DNA of 64,000 bases from Strigops habroptila (taxonomy: Eukaryota > Chordata > Aves > Psittaciformes > Psittacidae), in assembly GCF_004027225.2 (NCBI RefSeq), contig NC_044278.2, positions 97,642,743-97,706,742 of the forward strand, written 5' to 3'. A program made the translations under genes and the position numbers. Under the pieces are notes generated by a model, which was not told the origin of the DNA, ran no database searches, and saw nothing but the letters and a program-made list of their open reading frames with translations. This document shows positions 1-12,346 of the stretch, piece after piece; position 1 is the first letter of the stretch; each line of letters starts with the position of its first letter.

Positions 1-1102
1 ATAAATGAAGTTTGAAACAGACTGCCAGTAAATATTTATTCTTAACCAGCTGTAATAAGATCAGGGAGTAGCTGGGTGATACTCAGGTCCTGTCTTGCCC
101 ACACAGACTGGATCTGATTCTTTCACTCCAGGTCCACAAAAACATATGAGCTAACCAGTAATGAAGAAAACATCTATGAATCATCTCAGCAAAATGCAAA
201 TGAGAATAGCTATATTGCAGCAAGGTTGTGCTAGGTCATAGCAGTTACAGTTCTGGCTGACAAGTATATCATGTACAATACAGTATTCAAATTTTATGAA
301 AGACATTGGATTTGACCTTAAACTATTAAATAATCCTGATTTGAATATCTGATGGAAAAGAAAAAAAAAAAAGGGTCTCTACTCATTACTGGTTTCTAAT
401 TGAATTAGTTACTGAGGCTAAAGTGTTTAAGAAAAATACATGTTGGAAATCTTTCCCAAACTGGATTAAATTTGATTTAAGTAAACCCAGTGATCATCAA
501 AGGCACTGCAATTACCATGTGCAAAGCACATTTAAAACTACATGTATTGCCATATCAACGTCTAATTGAGTACAATTTTGAGTGTTGCTGGTTGCCTGTA
601 ATTCCACTAAGGCCCTGTAAGAGTTTTAGTGCATGATGAACATTAATCCTATTGTTATTCAGCAAAACATTGGCATTTGCAGTGCGTTAGATACTAAAAT
701 AGAGAGGCTGTTCTTTGAAGTCTGAATGGTCCCACAGAAGCAGTCTTGAAATGCATTTGAAGGAATCATGTGAAATGTGAAAGCTGTGCATGACCTCACT
801 GGGACCACTTGTGAATTCACCAGGACAAACTGGGCTTTCATAGGGTAGCCTTTTGTGTCTGAATATTCCCTGTTACCATTTCTCTCTATCAGGGGAAGAT
901 ACGGAAGGTACTAGGAGGAATTAGATCAGTGATCTGCCTCAGTAACAAGCATATTTCCACTGGTCTCAGCCCTCCAGAAAAACGAAATACTTCTTATAGC
1001 AAACCTTTTTTTTCAGCAGCTTAGAGCATGTATTGTGAAAAGCATTTGTCACTATAGAGAAACTAACAAGGAATTTGAACTGAAACAACTCATTTGTGCT
1101 CC

Positions 1103-1121
1103 TTTTTTTTTTTTTTTTTTT
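1103..1121. repeat. Poly-T tract
   Basis: An uninterrupted run of 19 T. It lies inside a 126-codon frame and explains that frame's string of phenylalanines, one reason not to treat the frame as a gene. Confidence 0.9.
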
Positions 1122-4100
1122 GACATTCATGTCACTGTGACTTGGCTACCATTGAAAATGTTCTTTTTTTATGTCATTGCTGCAAATAGCAATCCAAACA
1201 TCATTTCTCCATATAATATTGTAAGAGTTTGGATTCAGAAACTTATCTCTTGGAATGTATTTCATTTGAGGACTAGTCTAAACTGGTCTGAAAAAGATTG
1301 CTTGATTATTCTTGTGAACGGAAGTTTCAAGTCTTTTAAACAATATGACCATTTAATGTGCACAGTCATTATCAGAACAATCCAACAGAGTGTGCTCATG
1401 TGCTGTGAGAGCTGAAGCTGTGTATAGTTTGTATAGATGTTTCTTTTGTATCTGAAGTTGTTCTTCTTCTTTAAAATGAATTAACTGCAAAAGCTCCATT
1501 CCCTGTCAAGTTTTACAATGACATATTATATCTCCAGAAGAAACAAGCATCATCTGACATAATTAAACAGCGGAAGAGAGGAATTCTAGATGAGAACAGC
1601 GGGAGTAAAACATTCATACAGAAAATCAGGATTTAACAGCAATAGCACAGATCCACCAAGCTTTTTCTGTGTTAGTAAAAGTATTGGACCATGCCTTGGT
1701 GATTAAGCCCATGGCCAGTTTGTGCATGGTGCTGTACTTGTAAGGAAAATATCTGGCATGAGGCTGGAGGGACTGCAGGATTCTTGGGGAATGGCAGAGC
1801 TCAAAGGGATTCTCCTGCTGGGGTTGCAAATTCTGCTGGATAAATGTTGTGATGTTCAGATATGCAGAAATCATTGTAGCACTGATTATTTTTTTTCCCA
1901 ATAAGAACTGTATTTGTGTAAATATACAATGAATCCCCAAAGACCACAGCCAATGTTCAGCATTGGAGGTAGCACGAGAACTGGGAGCAAATGTATAGCC
2001 ATAAACATATAAGGAACATAATGAATCTTCTTCCAATAAAGTTGAAACCATTTTGTATCATTAGGAAATCCCATTCTGTTTATAGAATCAATTTGAAACC
2101 CTGACATTGAAATCTGTTCTTTGAACAAAAATAATGAAATATAGACCCGCTTAATATAGTCAGGAATATGGCATGTTTTGATGTGATGTGTCATTCATTA
2201 GTGTCCACAAAGCCTGAATATTTTATACAGGAAAATGAAGACACAGGTATTTGAAAGCCAGTGTTACACAGCACGGAAGAGGGACACTGTAAGAGGTCAC
2301 AGAAATTGAACTTTCTTTGCTACCTCAGTTGTCTAGTGTGAAATTATAACTCAGACCAACAAACAGGATGCCATTGGATAGCAAGTTAGTTCCCATTTCC
2401 GAAGTTTGGTGCTTTAGCCCACAGCAAATGCAAGGGGCTTAGATAAATCCGAAGTGTGTGAAACAGCTCAGAGAGCTGATTTTGTGAAGAGCTGTTGTAC
2501 AGTTACTCCCTTGGGGAAGTAATTTATTCTGTGCCTTAAAGCCCACACCCTAAATTAACAGTATTACTGTTGCTCTGATGGTTGTCAATGGATAAAGTTC
2601 ATTACTGATTAAAATTAGCAGTCATGTCATCACTGTCTTCACTACCACAGCAGTATTGTTTAATAAAATCATATTTGAGAGGAACTGGGTGTCTAGATCT
2701 GAAAAGGTAATCCCAAAATCTCCCCAGCTCGCAGCTGCTCAGTTCTGCCTAAACCATAGACAGACACATTCTGTTTCACCTGAAGAATCCCTAAAGACCT
2801 AAATCTAAGTGTTCTTGCAAAAGTATTCTGCATACCAACCTCCTGCCAATGCTCTCTTGCAATATCATGGCACAGTGCTACCTCCATGCAGGTGAAATCT
2901 TTCTCTCTCTGGCAAAATGCTTGCAACATTTCATGCTGCACATACCATGTGAGACTCAATCCTGAGTATTAGCCTGCTTTGCCTTTCTGTTTTTTTTCCA
3001 CAGTCACAATCTTTCTTCCCTGCTCGAGGGTTTAGACTACTTTACTGCATTTCAATTTGGTAAGACTGAGCAATTTATAACAACTGAAAATGACACTCAA
3101 GAGCATTTAGAAACATCTTTTAATGCAAAAGCTAGAGACCTTGCAAGATCATACTACCTCATGTGGTTAATTTTGGAGTCCATCAGCATTAAAAGAAAAT
3201 TCCTGCTTTAAACATTGACATTCCACATCAATTATAATCAAGTATCTTAGACATTCCGTGTTATAAATCGGAGAAGACATGTCTGAAGCAGTTCTAGCAT
3301 AAATATCTTTGGGAAAAAAAAAAAAAAAGTCTGTGAACATTGAAAGATTTAATCAAACTTTATTTGAGAATCCCTCATCATTCCCATATTAGTATGATTG
3401 TAAGAAGATAGTGGATGAGATGCATTTATCAGTTTCTGAGTCTTTGATTCCTTGTCAGCACAGCTTCCAGCTCAGCTGACGTTCTTAAAATGAACAGTGG
3501 CTTGATATGTCTTGGTGTTTGCCTAGTTATAGATGCCTTTGAAAAGCAGGCCACATAGAAACTGCCTATTGCCTCTCTTAGAAAAAAAACTGTTCAAAAA
3601 CTGAAAAGACATTGCAAAAGCCTAGGACTTGTGACCTAAGGGTTAAAAACTGTATAGGAGCTGATCTGCTAGAAGAATTAAAGGTCTCCTGTACCTATAT
3701 GCACATTTAGGGATGAAGCAAAAATAAGCAACCCCCTGCAGCACAAATTCCTGGGATTCGCATCTTAAGGTTGCATTACTCTGTGGCTTCCCTAACAGCA
3801 GGAGCTCAGCAGGTGCCACATTCATGCAGTCTGATGTATAATTGCCCCAGTCATCTTTTTAATTCTCTATAACTTCTATATTTAAATTTGTGTAGACTCA
3901 ACTAACAGTAAAAAAACTGTGTAACAGTAATAGTCAGTCATAAGCTTTTTGTACATTAGAAGCACCTTTAATTCTATAACCAGACAAGGAGTGAGTTGGC
4001 GTGTTAACACTGTTGTCACTGCTGCAACAGGTTATGTCTCAAGGATCAGTTCATAATGCAGGCTGCAAACCTGTCTGATTTATGAAGCAGTTGCTGTCTT

Positions 4101-4446
4101 CAGGAGCAGAGCCTGTCAGGCACATTCATCTGGCCATACTGTGAAAGAAAGAGCAGATGATGCCTTTTAGACCAACAATCAAATATGAAACTCTCCAGTT
4201 TCTCACCAGAAATTACAATGATGCAAGGGAAGGAGAGGCTATTTGCTTTCACTGGTCTCACAAATGATAGCTCATATTTAGACATCTGGGACAATTGTTT
4301 CTAAAATTAAGACACTCAAAATAACACTTGTTTGTCTAAAATCAGCTTTTTCTTCAATATTTAATTCAATATTGGCAGTATCTCTGATAGTTCAATGGTG
4401 AGAAAATTTAGTTCTCACTAAAATGTTCCAAAGTCATTGCTGCCAC

Positions 4447-4466
4447 AAAAAAAAAAAAAAAAAAAA
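4447..4466. repeat. Poly-A tract
   Basis: An uninterrupted run of 20 A. The sequence upstream does not look like a processed gene copy, so I do not read it as a retrogene tail. Confidence 0.9.
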
Positions 4467-7400
4467 GTTTAGAATTCATTTTCAGGCAAATTTAAAGAAA
4501 AAAAAATGGAATGAAGCTGAAAATGAATAAAAGACATTGTAGCTAAAAGGGTTCTTCAAAGACACAGGATACAGAAAAATGCAAGAGAGACTTACTTTCC
4601 CACTGAAGGTTGAATAAAACTGAACTGAACTAAGAGAAATGAGGTCTGCAGAGAGCATGGCAAACATGCAGGAAGTATCTTTGTACCTGTAAGGTCATGC
4701 AAACTATATCAAAGGGCAACAATTAATCCCTGAGAGAGATGGGCAGACTGAATTGGTAGTAATTATCGATTAAGAATCACAGTCTTACTAATTACTAATC
4801 AATAAGACTTTGGAAATAGTAAAACATAAAGTATTTTCTTTAATCTAATTGTACTAAAAATTATCAGATCCAGTTCTCTGAGCACTTCAGAAGTTCTCAT
4901 CTGCATGAGTTGTAGAAGGAAGTTCTACTTTAAATGAGATAAACTGAAAAGCTTTTTAATTTCATTTCCTTTTGCAAAGGCTGGTTGCCAAAAAGCTCTT
5001 CTCGCCATTGCTCAGTCATTGGTGGGCAATTTGTTCCAGGCTCTTCTATCTTCTGTGGAAGGAAACTTCATGCCAGCTGTTACCCCAGCTAGTAATAAAA
5101 AAAAAAGAAAAAAAAAGGGAGAAATGCTTCCTTTCACTCTAAAGGCTCTTCTGGTTCTCTGAGGTACAGAAGATCCCACATGTTCAGGATGGGCAAACAC
5201 ATTAGAAGAGGCAGATGCATGACAGTGTCTTCCAGTATAGTTGCTCATATCTTCCCTCTGACTGAATTATGTGCATGCGGGTCTGCATAAATAGAAGAGG
5301 GTAAAGAAGTAACCTCTTATTTCACACTTTTTCAATATCTAGGACTCAGAATGCATAAATACCATAAGCTACTGCTGAAGTTCTTATTAGTATCTCTGCC
5401 TGCAAATTTAAGCATTTGAGGAGGTGGCTAGTAGCTGGTCTTGACAGAAATCTGGACCAAACTTTCTGTCCATGTTGGTGGACTCACCAGCAGGGTGAGT
5501 GAGACATGTCTTTATCTGTAGTAATGAACACAAAAATGTACCTTACCAATTCCATGGGATATTGAAAAATCCCCCCCACCAGATATGGATTGCTTCTTCA
5601 CCAACAGCCCTTAAAAAATAAAAATCAACATTAGGGTCTTGGATAGTCTGACACCACCTCATCCTCCCAGTCTGTGGTACGGCACTGCTGTACCAGCCAT
5701 TGGGGTAGACCTTATTTCCCACATTGGTAAGTGCCCTTGAATGCTCACAGAAAGTACAAAACCACACCAAGACCTGTGAACCCACCTCCCCATCAGTACA
5801 GCCAGCATGTCTCTCTGTTGCAGTGAGCAAAAATAGCCTGGCCAATAATGCAGCAACAATTTTAACTGCATAAAAATATTTTAGCAGAAGTTCATAAAAA
5901 TATACACAAAGCAGCGCAGCTATGCTTAGCAAATTGAACTAAAGGAACATAAAATTAACCAACACTTGCTGTGAGATGGCACAGCCTGAAGACCCCCTGG
6001 ATCCTGACTCCTCTTGTCCGTGTCTGAGAAACACTGCTTCCCTTTGTGGCTCTGCCAGCCTTGATGGTTGGTTTGGTCTGGAGTAAGAGCCAAGCAAGCC
6101 TCCCAGTGTGGTTTAAATCACCTTTCCGAACACAACGTGAATAAGCCTGTAGTGATGTCTGGGCCTTGAGGGCACCACCAGCCCTGCCTGCCTCTGCCTG
6201 TCCCCCCACCAAGTCTCTCACTACCTTGCCTATGTCCCAAGACCTTATGTCAGGACCCTGGGGCCATCAGCTCCTTCCACAATCACACTGCAGGACACAG
6301 GAGCACCAGCTGTGATCCAGAGGAAACCCAGCACCAAGTCCTTTGTAGAATGGGCATGGCCAGTCTACTCCAGAAGGGACACAGTCATCCTCAGCACTTA
6401 TTCCCAGTAATCACTTATTAAAGCAGATTAACTAATTTTGCATCATGGATGCAGCCATTAATTCTGTGGTCCAACTCATTCCCTTGGCTTTGGATGCTGG
6501 ATCCAGCAGGTGGACAGACCATGGCCCTCTTCTCGTACCACTGTGTAAGCAGTCAGATAGGACATACCTATATCCTTGTTCCTGGCCATCCTAAGTACTG
6601 GTAGGGGGTAAAACGCTCCTCTCCAGGGCCTGCAGAAACCTACCTCTCTGCAGCAAAAGGGAGTATGTGAGATGGAGATATGTGGCCCAAGCTGTACAAA
6701 AAGCACAATTCAGATTTAAATACTCCCTAGGAACTCTGCTCTGTATTTGGTAGACAGGCACAATTCTTCAGCTGGTTGGTAACAAGCTCTGCCTGAGCAA
6801 TGCATAAGCAGTGGTCCAAAATAGCTGTGTTGCTTTGCTCTGCCATTATTGAATGCTGCAGCCCAGGCTTGATTATCTATTTTCTACTCTCCTAGGTGCT
6901 AATAGTTTCTGAACTCTGAACTGGTATTTGCTGGAGCAGAGCGAATGCCTGTGGTTTTGTGTTCAGGCTCAACGCCAGGCACAAATCTCTAATCACATTA
7001 AATCCTGCTATTCGCTCTGCAGAGAAACTCAGACACCAGCAACACATTCAAAGGCCCTCCTTTTGTTTAGCAGCATTGCTCTGCCCATAGTCTCATCAAT
7101 AACAACATTAAAGCCCATTTATATGCACAGCTGGACACTTTGAAAAACTGATTTGGTCTAACAATCACCAGATAAGAACTCCAATCATTTAACATTATTA
7201 GATATTGGAGCCCATTGATGTTTTCAATTGAGAAAAAAACCTTTCCTTTGCTGAAACCACATCTCTTTACAGAGTATACATTTTACACTAATATTGTTCC
7301 TTGAGGGGAAAAAATAGAGTAAAGAGTCCCTTTTTACTTTTTTTTTTTTTACCCTTATGTAGGTAAAGTCCCATTTCCTGAGATTGTGAATCATTACCGA

Positions 7401-7872
7401 CACAGGGGACAGATGAAGTATAGATAGTCAAGACCAGTGTTGGTATATGTTGTAAAACATTTAGATGAATGTGATACAGACAAGAGAAACCAATTAACTC
7501 ATGGGAAGAACATGTTCCTAGGCACAGAGTACAACAGGTGCACATTTTGGTGATGAAGAACAAAAAAAAATAAAAAAAATAAGGTCATATAAGTCTAATG
7601 TAAAAGTAGCTATTTCAGAGAAATGGGAAAAAAGCAATTATATTAAAAAGCCAATAAGGAATAAACCAACCACCTAACTAACCAACCAAGCAATGAACCA
7701 ATCAACTGGTGATGTTAAAAAACAAGTAAAACTGCACTTTGTGCACCACTGTCTTTGTGTCATTCTGGAGCTCAAAGGTCTCGCTTAGAATCAGGTTCCT
7801 TGCCACCCTACAGCAGGTTACATCTTTCAGGAGTCTTAAATTCAAGGTGATCTGAGGAACTAGAATACACCA

Positions 7873-8832
7873 ATCCCTCAGGGGTCTGTACTGGGACCAG
7901 TCCTATTTAATATCTTCATCAATGACACAGACAGCAGGGTTGAGTGCGCACACCCAGCAAATTTGCAGACGACACCAAGCTGGGTAGTGTGGCTGACAAA
8001 CTGGAGGGAACAGATGACATCCAGAGGCACCTTGACAAATTCAGTAGTCCACCAGTGTCCACCCATGAAGTCTGACAAGGCCAAAGTCTTGCATTTGCGA
8101 TGAGGCAACCCCCAGAATCAGTAAAAGCTGGGGAAGGAAGGGATTGAGAGCAGCCCTGCTGAGAAGCACTTGGGGGTACTGGTGGATGAAAGGTTGGATA
8201 TGAGCTGGCAATGTGTACTCACAGCCCAGAAAGCCAACCACATCCTGCGGTGCATCAAAAGAAGCATGACGAGCAGGTTGAGGGAGGTGATTCTGCCACT
8301 CGACTCCGCTCTGGTGAGACCCCACCTGGAATACTGCATCCAGCTCTGGGGTCCTCAGCACAGGAAAGACATGGACATGTTGGAGAGGGTCCAGAAGACG
8401 GCCACAAAAATGATCAGAGGGATGGAACGCCTCTCCTATGAGGAAAGGCTGAGAGACTTGGGAAAAGAGGATGCTCCAGGGAGACCTTATTGCAGCATTT
8501 CAGTACTTAAAGGGAGCTTATAAGAAAGATGAGAACAGACTTTTTAGTAGCGCCTGTTGCAACAAGACAAGGGGTAATGATTTTGAACTAAAAAAGGGTA
8601 GATTTAGACTAGATATAAGGAAGAAATTTTTTTCAAGGAGGTGGGTGTAACACTGGAACAGGTTGCTCAAAGAGGTGGTAGATGCTCCATGCCTGGACAC
8701 ATTCAACGTCAGGTTGCATGGGGCTCTGAGCAACCTGATCTAGTTGAAGATGTCCCTGCTCATTGCAGTGAGGTTGGACTAGATGACCTTTAAAAGTCCT
8801 TTCCAACCCAAACTATTCTATAATTCTATGAT
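7873..8832 (+). mobile_element. CR1 LINE, 5'-truncated, with intact 3' end
   Basis: This is a non-LTR retrotransposon fragment of the CR1 family. It enters in the reverse-transcriptase part of ORF2: 'ccctcaggggtctgtactgggacc' encodes the conserved PQGSVLGP-like segment, followed by the region of the catalytic aspartates ('ttgcagacgacaccaagctg', i.e. the ADDTKL segment). It runs through the C-terminal part of ORF2 into the 3' UTR and stops at the family terminus 'aactattctataattctatgat'. Several frameshifts and a small internal deletion around 8035-8070 show that it is dead. Truncation at the 5' end is usual for CR1. No target duplication was found. Confidence 0.93.
8170..8523 (+). pseudogene. 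CR1 ORF2 C-terminal remnant
   Basis: A 117-codon open stretch inside the CR1 copy. It starts with [14 protein letters not shown] and continues with the family's hallmark run of [13 protein letters not shown], then [24 protein letters not shown], and a segment ending near [14 protein letters not shown]. This is the part of the CR1 polymerase protein that follows the reverse-transcriptase palm. The N-terminal endonuclease and most of the RT domain are missing and the frame is lost after about 8480, so no functional protein can come from it. Confidence 0.88.
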
Positions 8833-9135
8833 TGCATGCTTATATGGCAGTCTGCTTAGACTGTGTTCACTGGAGATCAAAATCCGTGACAAATTTATGT
8901 GTAACTAACAATAATCATAATGAAGGAGCAGGACAGGTTGAACTGTTATCAGACAGGCAAATGACCCAGAAAGAAATTTCAGATGTTTTGGAAACCTGAG
9001 AGTTTTCACCATAATGTTTGTATTCACTAGCAAGAATATACAAATATAATAAAATGACAGTTATTTATTTGGCCATAAACAAGTTCTAAATTGATAGAGA
9101 GAAAGACAGATACACAGACACGTAGATAATGTTGA

Positions 9136-9140
9136 GTGAT
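9136..9140. repeat. Target-site duplication, left copy
   Basis: GTGAT lies directly before the TG of the LTR and is repeated exactly after its terminal CA at 9714-9718. Confidence 0.88.
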
Positions 9141-9371
9141 TGTCCTGGGTTCAGCTATAGCAGTCATTTTTCTCCTGCTTAGTAGCTGGTGCAGTGCTGT
9201 GTTTTTTAACTTTCAGCCTGGGAACAACGCTGATAACACCGATGTTTTTAGTTGTTGCTAAGTAATGTTTATTCCAACCAAGGACTTTCTCAGTCTCATG
9301 CTTTGCCAGGGAGGAGGGGAAGCCGGGCGGAAGCAGAGACAGGACACCTGACCCAAACTAGCCAAAGGGGT

Positions 9372-9382
9372 ATTCCATACCA
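9372..9382 (+). promoter_or_regulatory. Conserved LTR box ATTCCATACCA
   Basis: The same 11 bases occur in all three LTR copies at the same place upstream of the TATA position (also 25754-25764 and 41930-41940). The rest of the LTR has diverged much more, so this looks like a family-wide regulatory element. The binding factor is unknown to me. Confidence 0.5.
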
Positions 9383-9384
9383 CA

Positions 9385-9392
9385 GCACGTCA
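9385..9392 (+). promoter_or_regulatory. CRE-like site (GCACGTCA) upstream of LTR TATA
   Basis: GCACGTCA contains the ACGTCA half of the CREB/ATF site TGACGTCA. The aligned position in the third LTR (41943-41950) reads TGACATCA, which is the full site with one CpG-to-CA transition. The ancestral LTR therefore probably carried TGACGTCA. Spacing of about 8 bases to the TATA box supports a promoter role. Confidence 0.45.
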
Positions 9393-9399
9393 TGCCCAG

Positions 9400-9407
9400 T
9401 ATATAAA
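9400..9407 (+). promoter_or_regulatory. LTR TATA box (TATATAAA)
   Basis: TATATAAA lies midway in the LTR, preceded by the CRE-like site and followed by a GC-rich segment, the layout expected for the U3 promoter of a retroviral LTR. The equivalent positions in the older copies read TATGTAAA (25782-25789) and CAATAAAA (41958-41965). Confidence 0.7.
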
Positions 9408-9713
9408 CCGGGGGGAGTTACCCGGAAGGCCCTGATCACTGCTCGGGTCGGGCTGGGTATCGGTCGGCGGGTGGTGAGCAATTGTATCCTCTCCCCTTGT
9501 TATTTCACTAATCGTTATTATCATTGGTGGTAGCAGTAGTGGTTTTGTGTTATACCTTAGTTGCGGGACTGCTCTTATCTCAACCCGTGGGAGTTACATT
9601 CTTCCCATTCTCCTCCCCATCCCTCCGGGAGCGGGGGGAGGAAGAAGGGGGGGGGCGGGAGTGAGCGAGCGGCTGTGTGGTTCTGAGTTACCGGCTGGGC
9701 TCAAACCACGACA

Positions 9714-9718
9714 GTGAT
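9714..9718. repeat. Target-site duplication, right copy
   Basis: GTGAT, identical to the five bases before the LTR. Confidence 0.88.
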
Positions 9719-11907
9719 GGAGGTATGAACTTTAGTCAGCAACAGGGTTTCAGATGTTATCTGTCATCATCTGGAACATGAATACTGTAAGGATGTTTGC
9801 ACAGTTTCTAAATGCTTCCAACAGCAGTTACATAAAATACACAGTAAAGGAAAAGTATGTTAAGAGACCTAGCACATGTAACTGTGAACCAGTTGTTTGA
9901 AGATTCTTGAAGTTATTAGGAAACAATACCTGTTAGAAGACAGCTGTGCATAGGTATGCCAGCTTCATCACTGGCTAGCATCACAGGCTATCACTTACCT
10001 GAATGTAAACCCTACAGCCCAATGTGTGGAACTGGAAATAATGATCTCAATTTGTTAATATTTTACAGCCACTTCAAACACATAGAAATGACTACTCAAG
10101 CTGCAAGACAGAAAAGAAACAGGCCAAATTTTGTTTTATAAATAAAATATCTAATGCGTCAGATTGACTTTTACATTCCTGTAACTTTACTATAGCCGTG
10201 GGGCTTTTTGTTACCTGTTAAGGCAGGAATTGGCTCCATATGTTTGATAGATGGTACATCTATCAGAAGGCATCCAGCAGAAAAAATGTATTTACTTTTA
10301 GTATCGTCATAACAGCTTGGAATATTATCATTTGGTTTATACATTAATTTAACAGAATATACTGAACGTATAATTACTAGATTGCATTTCATAGCTTTAG
10401 ATGTCACAGATTTTCAGCATCTTGTCAGAAAAGGAGACTAGCAAGTTAAACAGTATAATAAAAATTTAATCCATATGTGGAACTTCTATAAAATAGGCTC
10501 CAATAGTTTTTATACATCAGAAGTAGTTTGCTTTGCTTCACTTAGTTTTCTTTCTTGTCTTCCCCATAGCACATTTCTGCTTTTTGTCATGCAGTTCCGT
10601 AGAGTTATAATAAATATTAAATTTATCATCTATTCTAAAGTCATATTTGACCTTTATATTCTAATATAATAGAAAAGAATTTTGCAGTGCTTAAGATTTA
10701 GTAATATTCTGTTATACTTTGATGGCTAAGCCCATTCCCCCCAGCCTGTCACAAACATAAATAATGAAATGTTCCCATGGTGATTTTCACTGGAATCATA
10801 CGTAATGTAATGTCTAATTTAAACCAGAAGATATTAAATATTTGCCAAGAGAGACTGGGTAACTGATTTCCTAAATGTGCAATACTTTATAAAAAAAATA
10901 GTATAATTCTACCATACTTTCCATTCAAGAGTATAATCCTATTATTTTAAATCAGACAGGACATCATTTTATTAGGAAAAACAAACCCAAACAAAGAAAC
11001 CCAACAAAAACCCAACAACCAACCAGAAAACCCCAACAAAATGTAAATAAATATCTGTAATAAGTAAAAGGATCTGGAGGTCCAGCATATCAGACATGAT
11101 TTTACATGTGATGTAATCACAAATGATACACATTTCCAAATATTTTCTAATGCAGCACTTTGAATTTCTGTGTAAGGTTTCACTTTGAAGCATTTCCCCT
11201 CTCCTAATATAATGTAAAGTGAAATTTCAGGTTTTATCCATAATTTCTATTAGAATGTGATTTTGGTCATTGGTGAAAACTGAGGCCTTACGATTCACCA
11301 GCATAAAAAACCACATCTACCCTGAAATCAAGGTTAATTAATGTCAGTTGATATTCTGAGCAGTTTTTTCATTCTTAGCACTGACAACATACTGGAATTT
11401 CAGTCAGTGAAGAGTAAAATAAAGTGTCAAGTACATGTAGCTAGGATAAGCAGGAACTACGGGATAAATATTTGAAGTGCAGTTATGAAAAGGAAAGAAA
11501 TTATCTTCCTTGCACAGTGCTGCAAGCAAGAGCAAAAAGAAAAATTCAAAAAATAGTTTTGAAAAAAATATAGGAAAAATAACCTGTCAGATCTTGAAGG
11601 ATATTAGAAACAGTAGATAGACATCTTTTTGCCTTGTGGTTTTAAAATTAATTTGATAATGACATTAGAAAGCATACTCTTAAGGAAATGTTTAGGCTAC
11701 AGGGCACATATTTTACTTCTTTACTACTTACAAGATTCTTTGTTCTTCCAATGTCTGTGAATGATGCCCTATCTCCTTTGAAGTCAAGTGCATACCATTT
11801 ACTGAGGTCAAGAATTCACCTCCTATTCCTAGGATTTAAAACACTCATCTGCAAGAGCCATTAGAAAGAAAACTACTTCTGAAACCTTTAAACTGGATAT
11901 TTTAACA
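9719..11907. other. Unique AT-rich sequence, no gene recognised
   Basis: No coding region, RNA gene or clear transposon. A short stretch near 10978-11040 is rich in 'aaacccaac' and similar words, giving low-complexity frames on the minus strand. Nothing else stands out. Confidence 0.6.
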
Positions 11908-12346
11908 TGATACTGTCATAATCTACCTGGACTTGTGCAAAGTATTTGACTCTGTCCTGCACAATGTCGTTGGATTGGACATGGATTTGGTAGATGGCCC
12001 ACTCAGTGGACAAGGAATTGGCTGGATGGTCACACTCAAAAAGTTGTAGTCAATGGCTCGATATCCAAGTGGATGTAAGTGATGAGTGGTGTCCCTCAGG
12101 GGGCAGTATTGGGACCGTTTAATATCTTTGTCAGTGACAGGAACAGTGGGATTGAGTGTGCCCTCAGCAAGTTTGCTGACACCAAGCTGTGTGGTGCGAT
12201 TGACACACTGGAGGAAAGGGATGGGATCCAGAGGGACCTTGACAGGCTTGAGAGCTGGGCCAATGCAAATCTCCTGAAATTCAACAAGGCCAAGTGCAAA
12301 GTTCTGCACCTGGGTCAGGGGAATTCTAAACATAGATACTGCAGAA
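11908..12346 (+). mobile_element. CR1 LINE fragment, reverse-transcriptase region only
   Basis: A piece of CR1 ORF2 that begins in the segment encoding '[15 protein letters not shown]' (family form: YLDFSKAFDTV.HN, RT motif A) and ends after 'CKVLHLGQGN'. Both the 5' part and the whole 3' part, including the terminal repeats, are absent. Loss of the 5' end is normal for CR1, but loss of the 3' end needs a later deletion or rearrangement. Frameshifts separate motif A from the open stretch that starts at 12079. Confidence 0.9.

Larger units (their letters stand above)
1..7872. other. Unique AT-rich sequence, no gene recognised
   Basis: I see no exon, RNA gene or recognisable transposon here. 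Open frames on both strands are short, lack known domains, and are interrupted as expected for non-coding DNA; the longest are 126 codons at 1035-1415 (+) and 129 codons at 5543-5932 (-). Homopolymer runs occur at 361-373 (A), 1103-1121 (T), 3311-3326 (A), 4447-4466 (A) and near 5096-5117 (A-rich). The part from about 5960 to 6720 is richer in G+C than its surroundings but shows no reading frame with familiar motifs. Confidence 0.6.
9141..9713 (+). mobile_element. Solo LTR of an avian endogenous retrovirus
   Basis: A complete 573-bp LTR, from TGTCCTGGGTTC to AACCACGACA, bounded by perfect GTGAT 5-bp duplications. No internal retroviral sequence adjoins it, so it is most simply a solo LTR left by recombination between the two LTRs of a provirus. 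A TATA box (9400-9407) lies in the middle and the 3' half is rich in CpG and G runs. The retained CpGs and perfect duplications suggest a comparatively recent insertion. Related, more decayed copies are at 25498-26121 and 41771-42281. The related provirus has a lysine-tRNA-like primer site, which favours a class II (betaretrovirus-like) assignment, while a 5-bp duplication would also fit ERV-L, so the class is tentative. Confidence 0.93.

Noticed and set aside
1035-1415. 126-codon open frame on the + strand
   Set aside because: It contains the poly-T tract as a phenylalanine run, has no domain and is of chance length for AT-rich DNA.
5096-5117. A-rich run after 'gctagtaat' that could be a retrogene poly-A tail
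   Set aside because: No gene-like sequence upstream, no duplication flanking it, and similar A runs are scattered through the window.
5543-5932. 129-codon open frame on the minus strand
   Set aside because: No recognisable domain or codon pattern, and overlapped by another unrelated minus-strand frame.
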